Positions 50,322 to 59,137 of a DNA stretch of 64,000 nucleotides are shown here, in pieces; within the stretch, counting starts at the first letter, position 1, and each line of letters begins with the position of its first letter. The notes beneath the pieces were generated by a model. It was not told the DNA's origin. It saw only the letters and a list, made by a program, of their open reading frames with translations, and searched no databases. Source of the stretch: Pleomorphomonas carboxyditropha (GTDB lineage Bacteria > Pseudomonadota > Alphaproteobacteria > Rhizobiales > Pleomorphomonadaceae); NCBI RefSeq assembly GCF_002770725.1, contig NZ_NQVN01000020.1, forward strand, positions 1-64,000, read 5' to 3'. The position numbers were made by a program, and so were the translations under genes.

Positions 50322-52603
50322 GACCGTCTTCCCCCGGACTGTGGCCGGTCCCAGGTGACGCGCACCGCCTGGGTCTCGCGGGAATTGGGGCCGACGTGGA
50401 TATCGAAGGCGCCGCTCTCCGAGCGCCGGCGCGTATCGGTGACCGTCTCGGCCACCGAGAAATCGAGATCGTCGGCGGTGACGGTGAAGCCGACCGTCTC
50501 GGCGGCGCGGGCGGCGAGCGCTATCTTGCGGAACGCCTTCAGCTCTTTGACCGGCCGGCTGAGGCTTGCCACGGGATCGCCGATGTAGAGCTGCACCGTC
50601 TCCAGCGTCGGGCGATCGCCGAGGTTGGTGACGGTGAGCGTCACGGCGAGCCGGTCGTCGCCGGTGAGCTGCGTCCGGTCGGCGCGCGGCGCGCCATAGG
50701 CCACCTTGCCGTAGCCGAGGCCGAAGCCGAACGGGTAGAGCCCGTCGTTCTGCGCCACGTCGTCGGGCAGGTCGACATAGCCGGAGGTGAACTTCTGGAA
50801 GCGGCCGGGCGTCGGCCGGCCGGTCGGCCGGTGGGCGTAGGTGACCGGCACCTGGCCGACGGAGTAGGGAAAGGTCGCCGGCAGGCGGCCGGACGGTTCG
50901 GTCTTGCCGAACAGCACGTCGGCGAGGCCATGGCCGACCTCGGTGCCGCCGAACCAGGCGACGAGCAGCGCATCGGCGAGCAGCGCCTCCTCGGCGAGCG
51001 CCAGCGGCCGGCCGGTCATGACGACGACGATGAGCGGCTTGCCCGTCGCCTTCAGGGCCCGCAGCAGCTTCTTCTGCGGCTCGGGGATGGAAAGGTCGGT
51101 GCGCGAGGAGGATTCGCCGGAATACTCCCGCGCCTCGCCGACCACGGCCACCGTGACGTCGGCCTCCGAAGCGACGGCGACCGCCTCGGCGATCATCGCC
51201 TCGGGTGACCGAACGTCGACGACGACCGACAGATCCTTCCAGTCGTGGACGTTGAGGCGGCTGGCGAGCCAGGGCTCGTCGACGATGTTGGCGCCCTTGG
51301 CGGTCCTGATGCTGACCGCGTCGCCCGCCGCCTCGCGCAGCCCGTCGGCGATGGGAACGACGGTGTTGGGCGAGCCGGCGACCGCCCAGGTGCCGTTCAT
51401 GTTGACGCGGTCGAGGGCGAAGGGGCCGATCAGGGCGATGGCGCCGATCCTGCCGCTCTCTGGCGCCGGCAGCGGCAGAAGGTCGCCGTCGTTCTTGAGG
51501 ACGACCGTGGCGGCGGCCACCGCCGCGCGGGCGAGCTGCCGGTTGCCGGCGGTCAGGATGGGTTGCGAGGCGCGGCCCCAGTCGAGCCGGTGGTAGGGAT
51601 CGTCGAACAGGCCGAGCTTCAGCTTGGCTTCGAGCACGCGGCGGCAGGCGGCCGTTATCTCGCTCTCCTCGATCAGCTCGGCCCTGACGCTGTCCTCCAG
51701 CGTTTCGAGATAGGTCTCCGACACCATGTCCATGTCGACGCCGGCCGAAAGACCGAGGCGGGCGGCGTCGGCCCGGTCGGCCGCGACGCCGTGGGCGATC
51801 AGCTCGAGGATGCCGGTATAGTCGGCGACGACCAGGCCGCCATAGCCGAGCTGGTGGCGGAACAGCTCGGTGATGACGGCGCGGTTGGCGTGCATCGGCA
51901 TGCCGTTCAGCGTGTTGAAGGAGGCCATGACCGAGCCGGCGCCGGCCCGCATGCCGGCGATGAAGGGCGGCAGCACCACGTCGTGCAGCGCGGCGGGGGA
52001 GAGGTCGACCGCGTCGTAATCCCGGCCGCCCATGCCGCCGCCATAGCCGCAGAAATGCTTGAGGCAGGCCATCACCGCATCGGGGCGCGAAAGATCGTCG
52101 CCCTGGTACCCCTCGACCATCGCCTCGGCGAAGCGGCTGGCGAGGAACGGGTCTTCGCCGGGGCTTTCGGCAATCCGCCCCCAGCGGGGATCGCGGCAGA
52201 CGTCGACCATCGGCGAATAGACCTGGTCGATGCCGATCGACGCCGCCTCCCGGGCGGCGACGCGGGCGGTGGCGCGGACGAGATCCATGTCCCAACTGGC
52301 GGCGAGCGCCAGCGGCAGCGGGAATATGGTTTTCTGGCCGTGGATCACGTCCTCGGCGAACATCAGCGGGATCTTCAGGCGCGTTTCCTGCGCGAGATCC
52401 TGGAACACGCGCACCGCCTCGGCCGATTTCACGCCGAAGATGCCGCCGATGCGTCCCGTTCTGATCTTCTCGGCGACGTCGGTGTTGACGACGGTGCCGG
52501 TCAGCGTCTCGCCGCCGGGAGTGACGAGGTTGAGCTGACCGATCTTTTCCGAAAGGGTCATCCGGCCGAGCAGGCCGTCGATGAAATCCTTGTCCTTTTT
52601 CAT
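50318..52603 (-). CDS. Glycoside hydrolase family 3 beta-glucosidase (BglX-like)
   Basis: A 761-residue GH3 enzyme. Residues 1-330 form the barrel, with VYSPMVDVCRDPRWGRIAES and CLKHFCGYGGGMGGRDYDAV as substrate loops and the nucleophile Asp261 in LVVADYTG. The second domain (to about 600) carries the acid-base region, and the last 100 residues form an Fn3-like domain (LTVTNLGDRPTLETVQLYIG). It starts MKKDKDFIDGLLGRM without a signal peptide, unlike periplasmic BglX, implying a cytoplasmic role. It would release glucose from the non-reducing end of beta-linked oligosaccharides. It is coupled by 4-nt overlap to the glycoamylase-family gene and follows the SbmA-like ABC gene by 37 nt. Confidence 0.92.
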   Translation of the reverse strand: MKKDKDFIDGLLGRMTLSEKIGQLNLVTPGGETLTGTVVNTDVAEKIRTGRIGGIFGVKSAEAVRVFQDLAQETRLKIPLMFAEDVIHGQKTIFPLPLALAASWDMDLVRATARVAAREAASIGIDQVYSPMVDVCRDPRWGRIAESPGEDPFLASRFAEAMVEGYQGDDLSRPDAVMACLKHFCGYGGGMGGRDYDAVDLSPAALHDVVLPPFIAGMRAGAGSVMASFNTLNGMPMHANRAVITELFRHQLGYGGLVVADYTGILELIAHGVAADRADAARLGLSAGVDMDMVSETYLETLEDSVRAELIEESEITAACRRVLEAKLKLGLFDDPYHRLDWGRASQPILTAGNRQLARAAVAAATVVLKNDGDLLPLPAPESGRIGAIALIGPFALDRVNMNGTWAVAGSPNTVVPIADGLREAAGDAVSIRTAKGANIVDEPWLASRLNVHDWKDLSVVVDVRSPEAMIAEAVAVASEADVTVAVVGEAREYSGESSSRTDLSIPEPQKKLLRALKATGKPLIVVVMTGRPLALAEEALLADALLVAWFGGTEVGHGLADVLFGKTEPSGRLPATFPYSVGQVPVTYAHRPTGRPTPGRFQKFTSGYVDLPDDVAQNDGLYPFGFGLGYGKVAYGAPRADRTQLTGDDRLAVTLTVTNLGDRPTLETVQLYIGDPVASLSRPVKELKAFRKIALAARAAETVGFTVTADDLDFSVAETVTDTRRRSESGAFDIHVGPNSRETQAVRVTWDRPQSGGRRS

Positions 52604-52640
52604 GTCCGGATGTCCGCGTTTGGTCCCCGTCCCTCCGGGG

Positions 52641-54563
52641 TCATGGGCGATGGCGCATCACCGACAGCATGGAACGAAGGCCGCCGCGCGTGTCGCGGAC
52701 CGGCGGTGGCGCTGGCACCACCACCGGCTCGAGGCCGGCGCGTCCGTTCTCGATGTTGAGGATGGCATGGTAGAAGGGGCGGCCGAGGCTGTCGGTGGGC
52801 GGCGTCTGCTCGTGCATCACCGACAGCACCGTCGCCTTCGGGCAATATTGCCGGACGAGGCGGTGGAACTCGGTGCGCGCCTCGGGGTCGAGGGCGGCGG
52901 TCGCCTCGTCGAGGAACAGCACGTCCGGCGTATGCAGCAGGATGCGGGCGAGCACCACCTTCTGCTTCTGGCCGCCGGACAGCACGTCGTCCCAGCGCCG
53001 GCCGCGATAATAGGGGTTGCCCATCGAGGGAATGAAGTCGCCGAGCCCGACCGCGCTCATGATCGCCGCCACCTCGAGGTCGCGGTGCTCGTGCTCGTCC
53101 TCGGGCATGGCGATCAGTTGCTTGAGGCTGGCCTGCGGCAGGCGCGTATCCTGGCAGGCGTAGAGCGCCTTCATGCCCTCGGGCATGATCACCCGGCCGC
53201 GCCCGTAGGGCCACAAGCCGTTGAGCGCCTTGACGAGGCAGGATTTTCCCGAGCCCGAGGGGCCGCGCACGAAGATCCACTGGCCCGGCTTGATCGACAG
53301 GCGGGCGACGCGCAGGAAGGGTTGCGCCTCCTTGCCGGCGAACATCAGCTCGAGGCCCTGAACGGAGAGGCCGCGCTCCGGCGCCTGCTGCTCGTAGCGG
53401 AACTCCGAGATGCCGGTTTCGCGGTAGAAGGCCTGGGCATCCTGCACGCGCTCGATGGCGTCGGCCAGCTCGACCACGCGATTGACGTTGGCGCGGAGGT
53501 TGGCGATGTCCGGCATCACCTGGATCACCCACGAGCAATCGCTGATCAGCTCGCTGGCCAGCTCCGAGCCGGTGACGTAGGTGCGGAAGGAGATGCCGCC
53601 CTGCATATAGGCGGGCATGTTCGGCAGGTAGGCCACCACCTTCTGGGTGATGTAGGTGTAGCTGCCGTTGAAGGCGAGGAAGATGGCCGAAATCTTGTTC
53701 TGAACGCTCCAGGTGCGGTCGATCGCTTGATATTGCCGGCGATGGATCGATGCCTGCACCTGTTCGCCGCGGGCGGCGGCGATCGGCAGCACGCGGCGCA
53801 CCAGCATCGACAGCTCGGCGCGATAGCTGCCCTCGTAGCGCAGCATGGCCACGTTGAGCGCCTCGATGGCGCGGCCGATCCTGAGGGCGATCGCCGTCGA
53901 CACCGGCACGTAGGTGACGGCGAGGGCGAATACCAGCACCGCGCTGGCATAGGACCCCAGGAAGTCGAGGCCGTGGATGGCGACCGAGGTCGACAGCAGC
54001 ATTTCGCCGACGAAATAGACCGACGTCACCACCGAAATGAGGCCCATGGCCATGCCGAGCGCGTTGCCGGTCATCGCCTTGATCGATTCCTGGATGCGCT
54101 GGTCGATGTTGTCGGGGACGTTGGATCCCTCGTCGGAGGAGCCCATCACCAGAAGATGGTAATAGGGCCGGTGGTCGGACAGCAGCGCCGCGTTGAAGCG
54201 GCCGTCGAGCCACTGGCGCCACTTGCGGTGCAGCGTGGTCGAGAAATAGTGGCGGAAGCCGAGGAACACCGCGAATTTCAACAAGGCGAGGCCGACCAGA
54301 ACGCCGGCCGCCGTCAGCACGTCGGCGATGGCCGAGGCGCCCAGGTCGTGAAAGGAGGCGATGGTGGCGATGAAGGTGCCGGAGGCCTGCGCCAGCCAGA
54401 CGCCGCTTTTGCTGGCCGCCGCCGACAGCAGCGCCACGGCGATGGTCAGCGCCCAGGCCTCGCGCCATTTCTCCGAGACCCAATAGGCCCCGAGCAGCCC
54501 CCAGAAGCTTCGCATGGAGGAAACAGGGGTAGCCAGCGCTTTCACTCCCGCGTCGGCCGCCAA
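52641..54563 (-). CDS. SbmA/BacA-type ABC transporter with fused ATPase (YddA-like)
   Basis: A 640-residue half-transporter. The first 340 residues contain the SbmA/BacA-like membrane domain (FRHYFSTTLHRKWRQWLDGR, NVPDNIDQRIQESIKAMTGN, and EGSYRAELSMLVRR). The rest is an ABC ATPase: Walker A GPSGSGKSCLVKALNGLWPY, signature LSGGQKQKVVLARIL, Walker B VLFLDEATAALD, H-loop VMHEQ. The family handles very-long-chain lipids, peptides or cobalamin-like molecules, and BacA relatives matter in rhizobial symbiosis. It is upstream of and codirectional with GH3, so it may belong to that transcript, though a link between glucan breakdown and this transporter class is not established. ATG 54563 is used; Met17 is an alternative. 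Confidence 0.85.
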   Translation of the reverse strand: MAADAGVKALATPVSSMRSFWGLLGAYWVSEKWREAWALTIAVALLSAAASKSGVWLAQASGTFIATIASFHDLGASAIADVLTAAGVLVGLALLKFAVFLGFRHYFSTTLHRKWRQWLDGRFNAALLSDHRPYYHLLVMGSSDEGSNVPDNIDQRIQESIKAMTGNALGMAMGLISVVTSVYFVGEMLLSTSVAIHGLDFLGSYASAVLVFALAVTYVPVSTAIALRIGRAIEALNVAMLRYEGSYRAELSMLVRRVLPIAAARGEQVQASIHRRQYQAIDRTWSVQNKISAIFLAFNGSYTYITQKVVAYLPNMPAYMQGGISFRTYVTGSELASELISDCSWVIQVMPDIANLRANVNRVVELADAIERVQDAQAFYRETGISEFRYEQQAPERGLSVQGLELMFAGKEAQPFLRVARLSIKPGQWIFVRGPSGSGKSCLVKALNGLWPYGRGRVIMPEGMKALYACQDTRLPQASLKQLIAMPEDEHEHRDLEVAAIMSAVGLGDFIPSMGNPYYRGRRWDDVLSGGQKQKVVLARILLHTPDVLFLDEATAALDPEARTEFHRLVRQYCPKATVLSVMHEQTPPTDSLGRPFYHAILNIENGRAGLEPVVVPAPPPVRDTRGGLRSMLSVMRHRP

Positions 54564-54767
54564 GGCGGACCGGACCTTCCGATGATCAAAACCTGCCTCT
54601 CAAACTTTAACGCTCCTTTAAGCCTGTCGGCCAGCGCAATCACCAAAAGGAATGCCGGAGGGAACGAGGGACAAAAGCGTACCCGGGCGGCACCGCCTTG
54701 CCTTGACAAGCCCGCGGCGGACGGAGCTATTCCGGGCGATCCGCTCGTTCCTCAAGGATGACATCCG

Positions 54768-54974
54768 ATGAAACTCTATCGTTTCCTGACCGGTCCTGAC
54801 GACGCGACCTTTTGCCATCGCGTCACCGAGGCGCTCAACAAGGGCTGGCAGCTCGCCGGCTCGCCGGCGCTCACCTTCGATGCCGTGCAGGGACGCGTCA
54901 TTTGCGGCCAGCCGGTGGTCAAGGAGGTCGACGGCGTCGACTATACGCCCGACATCAAGCTCGGCGAGTGGTGA
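54768..54974 (+). CDS. DUF1737 domain protein
   Basis: A 68-residue protein, MKLYRFLTGPDDATFCHRVT, then EALNKGWQLAGSPALTFDAV, the complete DUF1737 domain of unknown function. Members are small cytoplasmic proteins, sometimes fused to other domains. AAGGATG precedes the start. It is followed after 1 nt by the YbaK-type gene, so both share a transcript that diverges from the SbmA-like gene. Confidence 0.8.
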   Translation: MKLYRFLTGPDDATFCHRVTEALNKGWQLAGSPALTFDAVQGRVICGQPVVKEVDGVDYTPDIKLGEW

Positions 54975-54975
54975 G

Positions 54976-55434
54976 ATGAGTCTTGCCAGCGTCAAGGCCT
55001 TCTTCGCCGAGAAGGCGCCCGATATCGCGGTGATCGAGACGGACGCGTCGTCGGCCACCGTCGCCGAGGCCGCCGCCGCCCATGGCGTCGATCCGGCCGA
55101 GATCGCCAAGACCATCTGTCTCAGGGTCGGCGACCAGGCCATGCTGCTGGTGGCCGGCGGCACCGCCCGGCTCGACAACCGCAAGGCCCGGGAGGCCTTC
55201 GGCGGCAAGGCGCGCATGCTCGGCCTCGACGAGGTGGTGGAACTGACCGGCCACCCGATCGGCGGCGTCTGTCCCTTCGGCCTGAAATCGCCGCTGCCGG
55301 TCTACTGCGACCTGTCGCTCCGCCGCTTTGCCGAGGTGCTGCCGGCCGCCGGCGCCACCAACGCGGCGGTGCGCATCGGCACCGAGCGCCTGGCCGAACT
55401 CATCGGCGCCACCTGGGTCGACGTCTGCCAATAG
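54976..55434 (+). CDS. YbaK/EbsC-type aminoacyl-tRNA deacylase
   Basis: A 152-residue YbaK-family protein: AEIAKTICLRVGDQAMLLVA carries the conserved lysine used in deacylation, and GHPIGGVCPFGLKSPLPVYC is the GGVxPFG substrate loop. These proteins hydrolyse mischarged tRNA (Cys-, Ala-tRNA-Pro or similar) in trans to protect translation. ATG 54976 is chosen as the family start; the longer frame to 54880 overlaps the DUF1737 gene. It converges on fhuB with only 20 bp between the stop codons. Confidence 0.88.
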   Translation: MSLASVKAFFAEKAPDIAVIETDASSATVAEAAAAHGVDPAEIAKTICLRVGDQAMLLVAGGTARLDNRKAREAFGGKARMLGLDEVVELTGHPIGGVCPFGLKSPLPVYCDLSLRRFAEVLPAAGATNAAVRIGTERLAELIGATWVDVCQ

Positions 55435-55454
55435 AGGCAGACACATTGAAGCCT

Positions 55455-57407
55455 TCATGCGCCGCCGCGCGCGCCACGGGCGAAGCGGACGGCCAGATAG
55501 CCGCCGCCGATCAGCGCCGCGAACAAACCGAGCGGCAATTGGTAGGGGAAGGCGATCATGCGCGCCAGCCAGTCGGCGGCGATGGTGAGCGCCGCGCCGG
55601 CCAGCATGGCGCCGGCGAGATGGGCGAGCGGCCGCCCGAGGCCGAGCGAGCGGGCAAGATGCGGCGCGATCAGGCCGATGAACGACATCGGGCCGATGGA
55701 CAGCGTCGAGGCGGCGGTGGCGGCGCCGGCGATCAGCACCAGGCCGGCGCGCGTCCGGGCGGTGGCGAGGCCGAGCGAGCGGGCCGCCGTCTCGCCGAGC
55801 GGCAGGATGGCGAGCGCCCTGGCATTGAGGATGACGAGCGGCGTCAGGCCGGCCAGGATGGCCGCGGTGCCGGTGGCCATGCTCCAGGATGGCTCGATCA
55901 GCGCGCCGCTGACCCAGCCGAGCAGCAGGAATCCGGCCGGGCTGCCGGTGGCGATCACCGAGGTCAGCACCGACGACAGCAGCGCGCCGAGGGCGATGCC
56001 GGCGATCAGCAGCCGCTCGGCGCCGAAGCCGTGTCGGCGGACGAAGGCGAGAAGGGCAAACAGCGTCAGAACCGCGCCGGCCAGCATGCCGGCCGCCTGC
56101 ATGCCCAGGCCGGCAACGGGAACGGCGACGAGCACGGCCGCCAGACCGGCGCCCGCTCCGACGCCGACGCCCAGCACCTCGGGACTGGCCATCGGATTGC
56201 CGGTCAGCCGCTGAACCACCGTTCCGGCCATGCCGACCAGGGCGCCGGCGGCGGCGAGCAGGCCGACGCGGGCGAGCCGCCAGTCGGCGTTGGCGGCATC
56301 GACGTGCCAGCCGTCGACGCCTCGGCCCGCCGTCAGCGCCAGAGCGACGGTGGCGACAAGGACGACGGCGAGGGCGGCGAGCACCGGACCGGCCGGCCGG
56401 CGCGACAGGAAGGCGGCGGCCGGCAGCACGTCGGGGCGGGTCAGATTGACGATGCGCGGCACCAGCGCGAGGATCAGCGGTCCGCCGATCAGTGCCGTCG
56501 CGGCGCCGGTCGGGATGCGCAGGCCGGTGAGATGGCCGGTCAGTTGCACCGCGCCGTCGGCGAGCGACAGCAGCAGCGCGCCGGCCAACGGCGCCGCCAC
56601 CAGCCGGCCGGTCGATGAGCGGACGCCGATCAGCCGGGCAATCAGCGGCGCCGCAAGGCCGATGAAGCCGACGATGCCGATTTCCGCCGTGGTGGCGGCG
56701 GCCAGCCAGACCGCCAGCGCGATGACGGCGAGCCGGAGCGTGCCGGTCGCCAGCCCGGCGGCCTTCGCCTCGGCGTCGCCGAGCGTCAGCAGGGCCAGCG
56801 GCCGCAGCGCCAGGAGGGTGCCGCAGCCGGCGGCGACCAAGATGGCGGCGAGCCGCAGCGTCGGCGTCCAGCCGTCCTGGGTGAGGTCGCCGCCGCCCCA
56901 GATGAACAGTCCGGTCATGTAGTCGCCGCTCGCCAGGATGACGGCGGCGGCGCCGGCGGTGGCGGTGAGCGACACCATCATGCCCGTCAGGATCACCGAC
57001 AGCGGCTCGAAGCGGCGCCGGGCGGTGGCCGCCAGCACGAGGACGGCCGCGGCGGCGGCGCCGGCGAAGGCAACGGCCGTCGGATAGGCCATGGCCGCCG
57101 GCAGCACGACGGTGGCGGCGACCATGGCAAGCTGGGCGCCGGCCGAAAGGCCGAGCGTCGCCGGCTCGGCGAGAGGGTTGCGCAGCACGCGCTGCAACAG
57201 GGCGGAGGACAGGCCCAGGGCGGCGCCGGCCACCAGCGCCATGGCGAGGCGGGGCAGCTCGGCGCGGACGACGAAGACGGCGGCGAACGCCCGATTGCCG
57301 GCCTCGGTCGACACGGCGTCGAGCAGCAGGGCGTGGTTGACGACGGCGAGGGCGACGACGACGGCAACGATTGCCATAACAAGCCAGAAACGCGGGAATG
57401 GCTTCAT
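55455..57407 (-). CDS. fhuB: Ferric-hydroxamate ABC permease, double-length
   Basis: A 650-residue FhuB: two FecCD-type permease halves in one chain, about twenty hydrophobic segments. Each half has the conserved RLPR-like start region (VVRAELPRLAMALVAGAALG in the first) and the GxxxQxxxRNPLAxP-type loop (LLQRVLRNPLAEPATLGLSA; TVVQRLTGNPMASPEVLGVG). GIVGFIGLAAPLIARLIG and SFIGLIAPHLARSLGLG are the paired ATPase-contact loops. The double length is diagnostic of FhuB. It overlaps fhuD by 4 nt and completes the siderophore importer encoded by the AraC-TonB-FhuCDB cluster. Confidence 0.93.
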   Translation of the reverse strand: MKPFPRFWLVMAIVAVVVALAVVNHALLLDAVSTEAGNRAFAAVFVVRAELPRLAMALVAGAALGLSSALLQRVLRNPLAEPATLGLSAGAQLAMVAATVVLPAAMAYPTAVAFAGAAAAAVLVLAATARRRFEPLSVILTGMMVSLTATAGAAAVILASGDYMTGLFIWGGGDLTQDGWTPTLRLAAILVAAGCGTLLALRPLALLTLGDAEAKAAGLATGTLRLAVIALAVWLAAATTAEIGIVGFIGLAAPLIARLIGVRSSTGRLVAAPLAGALLLSLADGAVQLTGHLTGLRIPTGAATALIGGPLILALVPRIVNLTRPDVLPAAAFLSRRPAGPVLAALAVVLVATVALALTAGRGVDGWHVDAANADWRLARVGLLAAAGALVGMAGTVVQRLTGNPMASPEVLGVGVGAGAGLAAVLVAVPVAGLGMQAAGMLAGAVLTLFALLAFVRRHGFGAERLLIAGIALGALLSSVLTSVIATGSPAGFLLLGWVSGALIEPSWSMATGTAAILAGLTPLVILNARALAILPLGETAARSLGLATARTRAGLVLIAGAATAASTLSIGPMSFIGLIAPHLARSLGLGRPLAHLAGAMLAGAALTIAADWLARMIAFPYQLPLGLFAALIGGGYLAVRFARGARGGA

Positions 57408-58252
57408 CGGGCCGGCACCCCCTCGGCGATCAGCGCGGCGAAGCGCGTCGCCGTCGGCAGGCCGCCGAAATGGTCGAGCGCCGGCATGAGCCGGACGCGG
57501 CCCGCCGTCACCTGCGGCAGCGCCTGCCAGAGGGCGTTGCCGGCCAGCGCCTCGGTGCCTCCCGGTGGCAGCGGCCCGATCACGAACAGCTCGGCTTCCG
57601 CCTCGCGCGCCAGCGCCTCGATGCCGGCCGGCGCCGTCATGGAATAGCGGGTGTCGGCAAAGGCGTTGCGGTAGCCGGCCGCCGTCAGCACGCCGCCGAA
57701 CAACGTGTCGTCGCCGAACAACCGGACATGCCGCCGATCGCCGAGGTTGACCGCCATGGCCGGCCGGCCGTCGGGGTGCCGGATCCGCCGCACCGCTTCG
57801 ATGCCGGCTTCGAGCGCGCCGACGAGATCCTCCGCCCGGCGAGGCTGCCCGAGGCGGCGGCCAAGCTCCAGCGTCGAACGGCGCAGCAGCGGCAGGCAGG
57901 GCTCGCCGGCGAGATAGACCGGCAGGGACAGCACCTCGGCGATCCGCTCGAAGGCAGCGCGGCGGTATTCGTAGAAGTTGGAGATGACGATCAGCCCGGG
58001 CGCGAGGCTCGACAGCAGTTCGAGGTTGGGATTGCCGCGCAGGCCGATGTCGACCACGCCCGGCGGCACCGCCGGCTCGCCGACCACCCGGGCATATTGC
58101 CGGAGCTCGGCCGCCGCCGCCGGCACGACGCCGAGGGCGAGCATCGTTTCGAGGAGCGCCCAGTCGATCACGGCGATACCGCCGGCGGCGCGCGCGGGGC
58201 GGGCGGCAAGCAGGGCGGTCAGCGCGAGAAACTGGCGGCGGTTCGGCTGCAT
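57404..58252 (-). CDS. Iron-siderophore substrate-binding protein (FhuD-like), Tat signal
   Basis: A 282-residue type-III binding protein. NRRQFLALTALLAARPARAA is a twin-arginine signal. The mature part starts AVIDWALLETMLALGVVPAA, the pattern of FhuD/FepB relatives, and has NLELLSSLAPGLIVISNFYE as the siderophore-contact segment. It delivers the ferric siderophore from the periplasm to FhuB. The start lies 7 nt after fhuC, and it overlaps fhuB. Order fhuC-fhuD-fhuB matches enterobacterial fhu operons. Confidence 0.88.
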   Translation of the reverse strand: MQPNRRQFLALTALLAARPARAAGGIAVIDWALLETMLALGVVPAAAAELRQYARVVGEPAVPPGVVDIGLRGNPNLELLSSLAPGLIVISNFYEYRRAAFERIAEVLSLPVYLAGEPCLPLLRRSTLELGRRLGQPRRAEDLVGALEAGIEAVRRIRHPDGRPAMAVNLGDRRHVRLFGDDTLFGGVLTAAGYRNAFADTRYSMTAPAGIEALAREAEAELFVIGPLPPGGTEALAGNALWQALPQVTAGRVRLMPALDHFGGLPTATRFAALIAEGVPAR

Positions 58253-58259
58253 CCGGGCC

Positions 58260-59045
58260 TCAGCGCAGATAGGCGAGGGCGGGGTGCGGCCCCTCGGCGG
58301 GCAGCACGTCGACGCGCGGGCCGAACAGCGGCTTCAGCACCTCCGGCCGCATGACGTCGGCCGGGTCGCCGCGGAAGACGAGATTGCCGCCGTCGAGCGC
58401 CAGGATTTCGTCGGCGACGCGGGCGGCCATGTTGATGTCGTGCAGCACGGCGACCACGCCGACGCCGCGTTCGCGGGTCAGCGCGGCGATCAGATCGAGG
58501 ATATCCGCCTGATGGCCGACGTCGAGCGCCGAGGTCGCCTCGTCGAGCAGCAGCCAGCGGCTCTCCTGGGCCAGCATCATGGCGATCCAGGCGCGCTGGC
58601 GTTCGCCGCCGGACAGCTCGTCGACCGACCGCCGGGCGAAGGCGACGAGGTCGCAACGCTCGATCGCCGCCTCCACCGCCGCCCGGTCGCGCGGCGAGCT
58701 GCGCCCCAGCGCGCCGTGCCAGGCGAAACGGCCGAGCGCCACCAGCTCCTTCACCGTCATGCCGTCGGTCGCCGGCGTGAATTGCGGCATGAAAGCCACC
58801 TCGCGGGCGAAGGCGCGCGATCCGAAGTCCGGGAGAGGACGGTCGCCGAGCCGGATGGCGCCGGCGTCGGGCAGGAGCTGGCGGGCGAGAAGCTTCAGGA
58901 AGGTGCTCTTGCCCGAGCCGTTGGGACCGACCAGGGCATGGAGGCGGCCGGCCGCAAGGCGGAGGCTCAGCCGGCGAAGGATCGGCCGGCCGCCGGCCGA
59001 GAAGCCGGCGCCATCGAGAGCGAAGTCCGGTCCGTTGTCATCCAC
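58260..59045 (-). CDS. Iron-siderophore ABC transporter ATPase (FhuC-like)
   Basis: An ATPase of about 261 residues: Walker A GPNGSGKSTFLKLLARQL, Q-loop MPQF, signature LSGGERQRAWIAMMLAQE, Walker B LLLDEATSALD, H-loop VLHDIN. I prefer the GTG at 59045 (VDDNGPDFAL), because the only upstream ATG (59108) lies beside the long hairpin at 59074-59105 and would add 21 residues unlike the family. It powers FhuB; the three transporter genes are packed within a few nucleotides of each other. Confidence 0.85.
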   Translation of the reverse strand: MDDNGPDFALDGAGFSAGGRPILRRLSLRLAAGRLHALVGPNGSGKSTFLKLLARQLLPDAGAIRLGDRPLPDFGSRAFAREVAFMPQFTPATDGMTVKELVALGRFAWHGALGRSSPRDRAAVEAAIERCDLVAFARRSVDELSGGERQRAWIAMMLAQESRWLLLDEATSALDVGHQADILDLIAALTRERGVGVVAVLHDINMAARVADEILALDGGNLVFRGDPADVMRPEVLKPLFGPRVDVLPAEGPHPALAYLR

Positions 59046-59073
59046 GCCCGATCGCCTTTCGTGCAATGCATCG

Positions 59074-59105
59074 CCCGCAGACCCCGGCTGGCCGGGATCT
59101 GCGGG
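59074..59105 (-). terminator. Long hairpin between the TonB receptor and fhuC genes
   Basis: CCCGCAGACCCCGG (59074-59087) and CCGGGATCTGCGGG (59092-59105) pair over 14 bp with one mismatch and a 4-nt loop. No T-run follows on either strand, so it is more an attenuator or processing stem than a full terminator. It would let the receptor be expressed more strongly than the importer. Confidence 0.5.
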
Positions 59106-59137
59106 CATCTGTCGCCGGTCCGGTCAGGGACCCTGAT

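Noticed and set aside
54564-54767. Search for an RNA gene in the gap between the SbmA-like and DUF1737 genes
   Set aside because: The gap is AT-richer and promoter-like, but no cloverleaf, riboswitch or terminator fold is evident.
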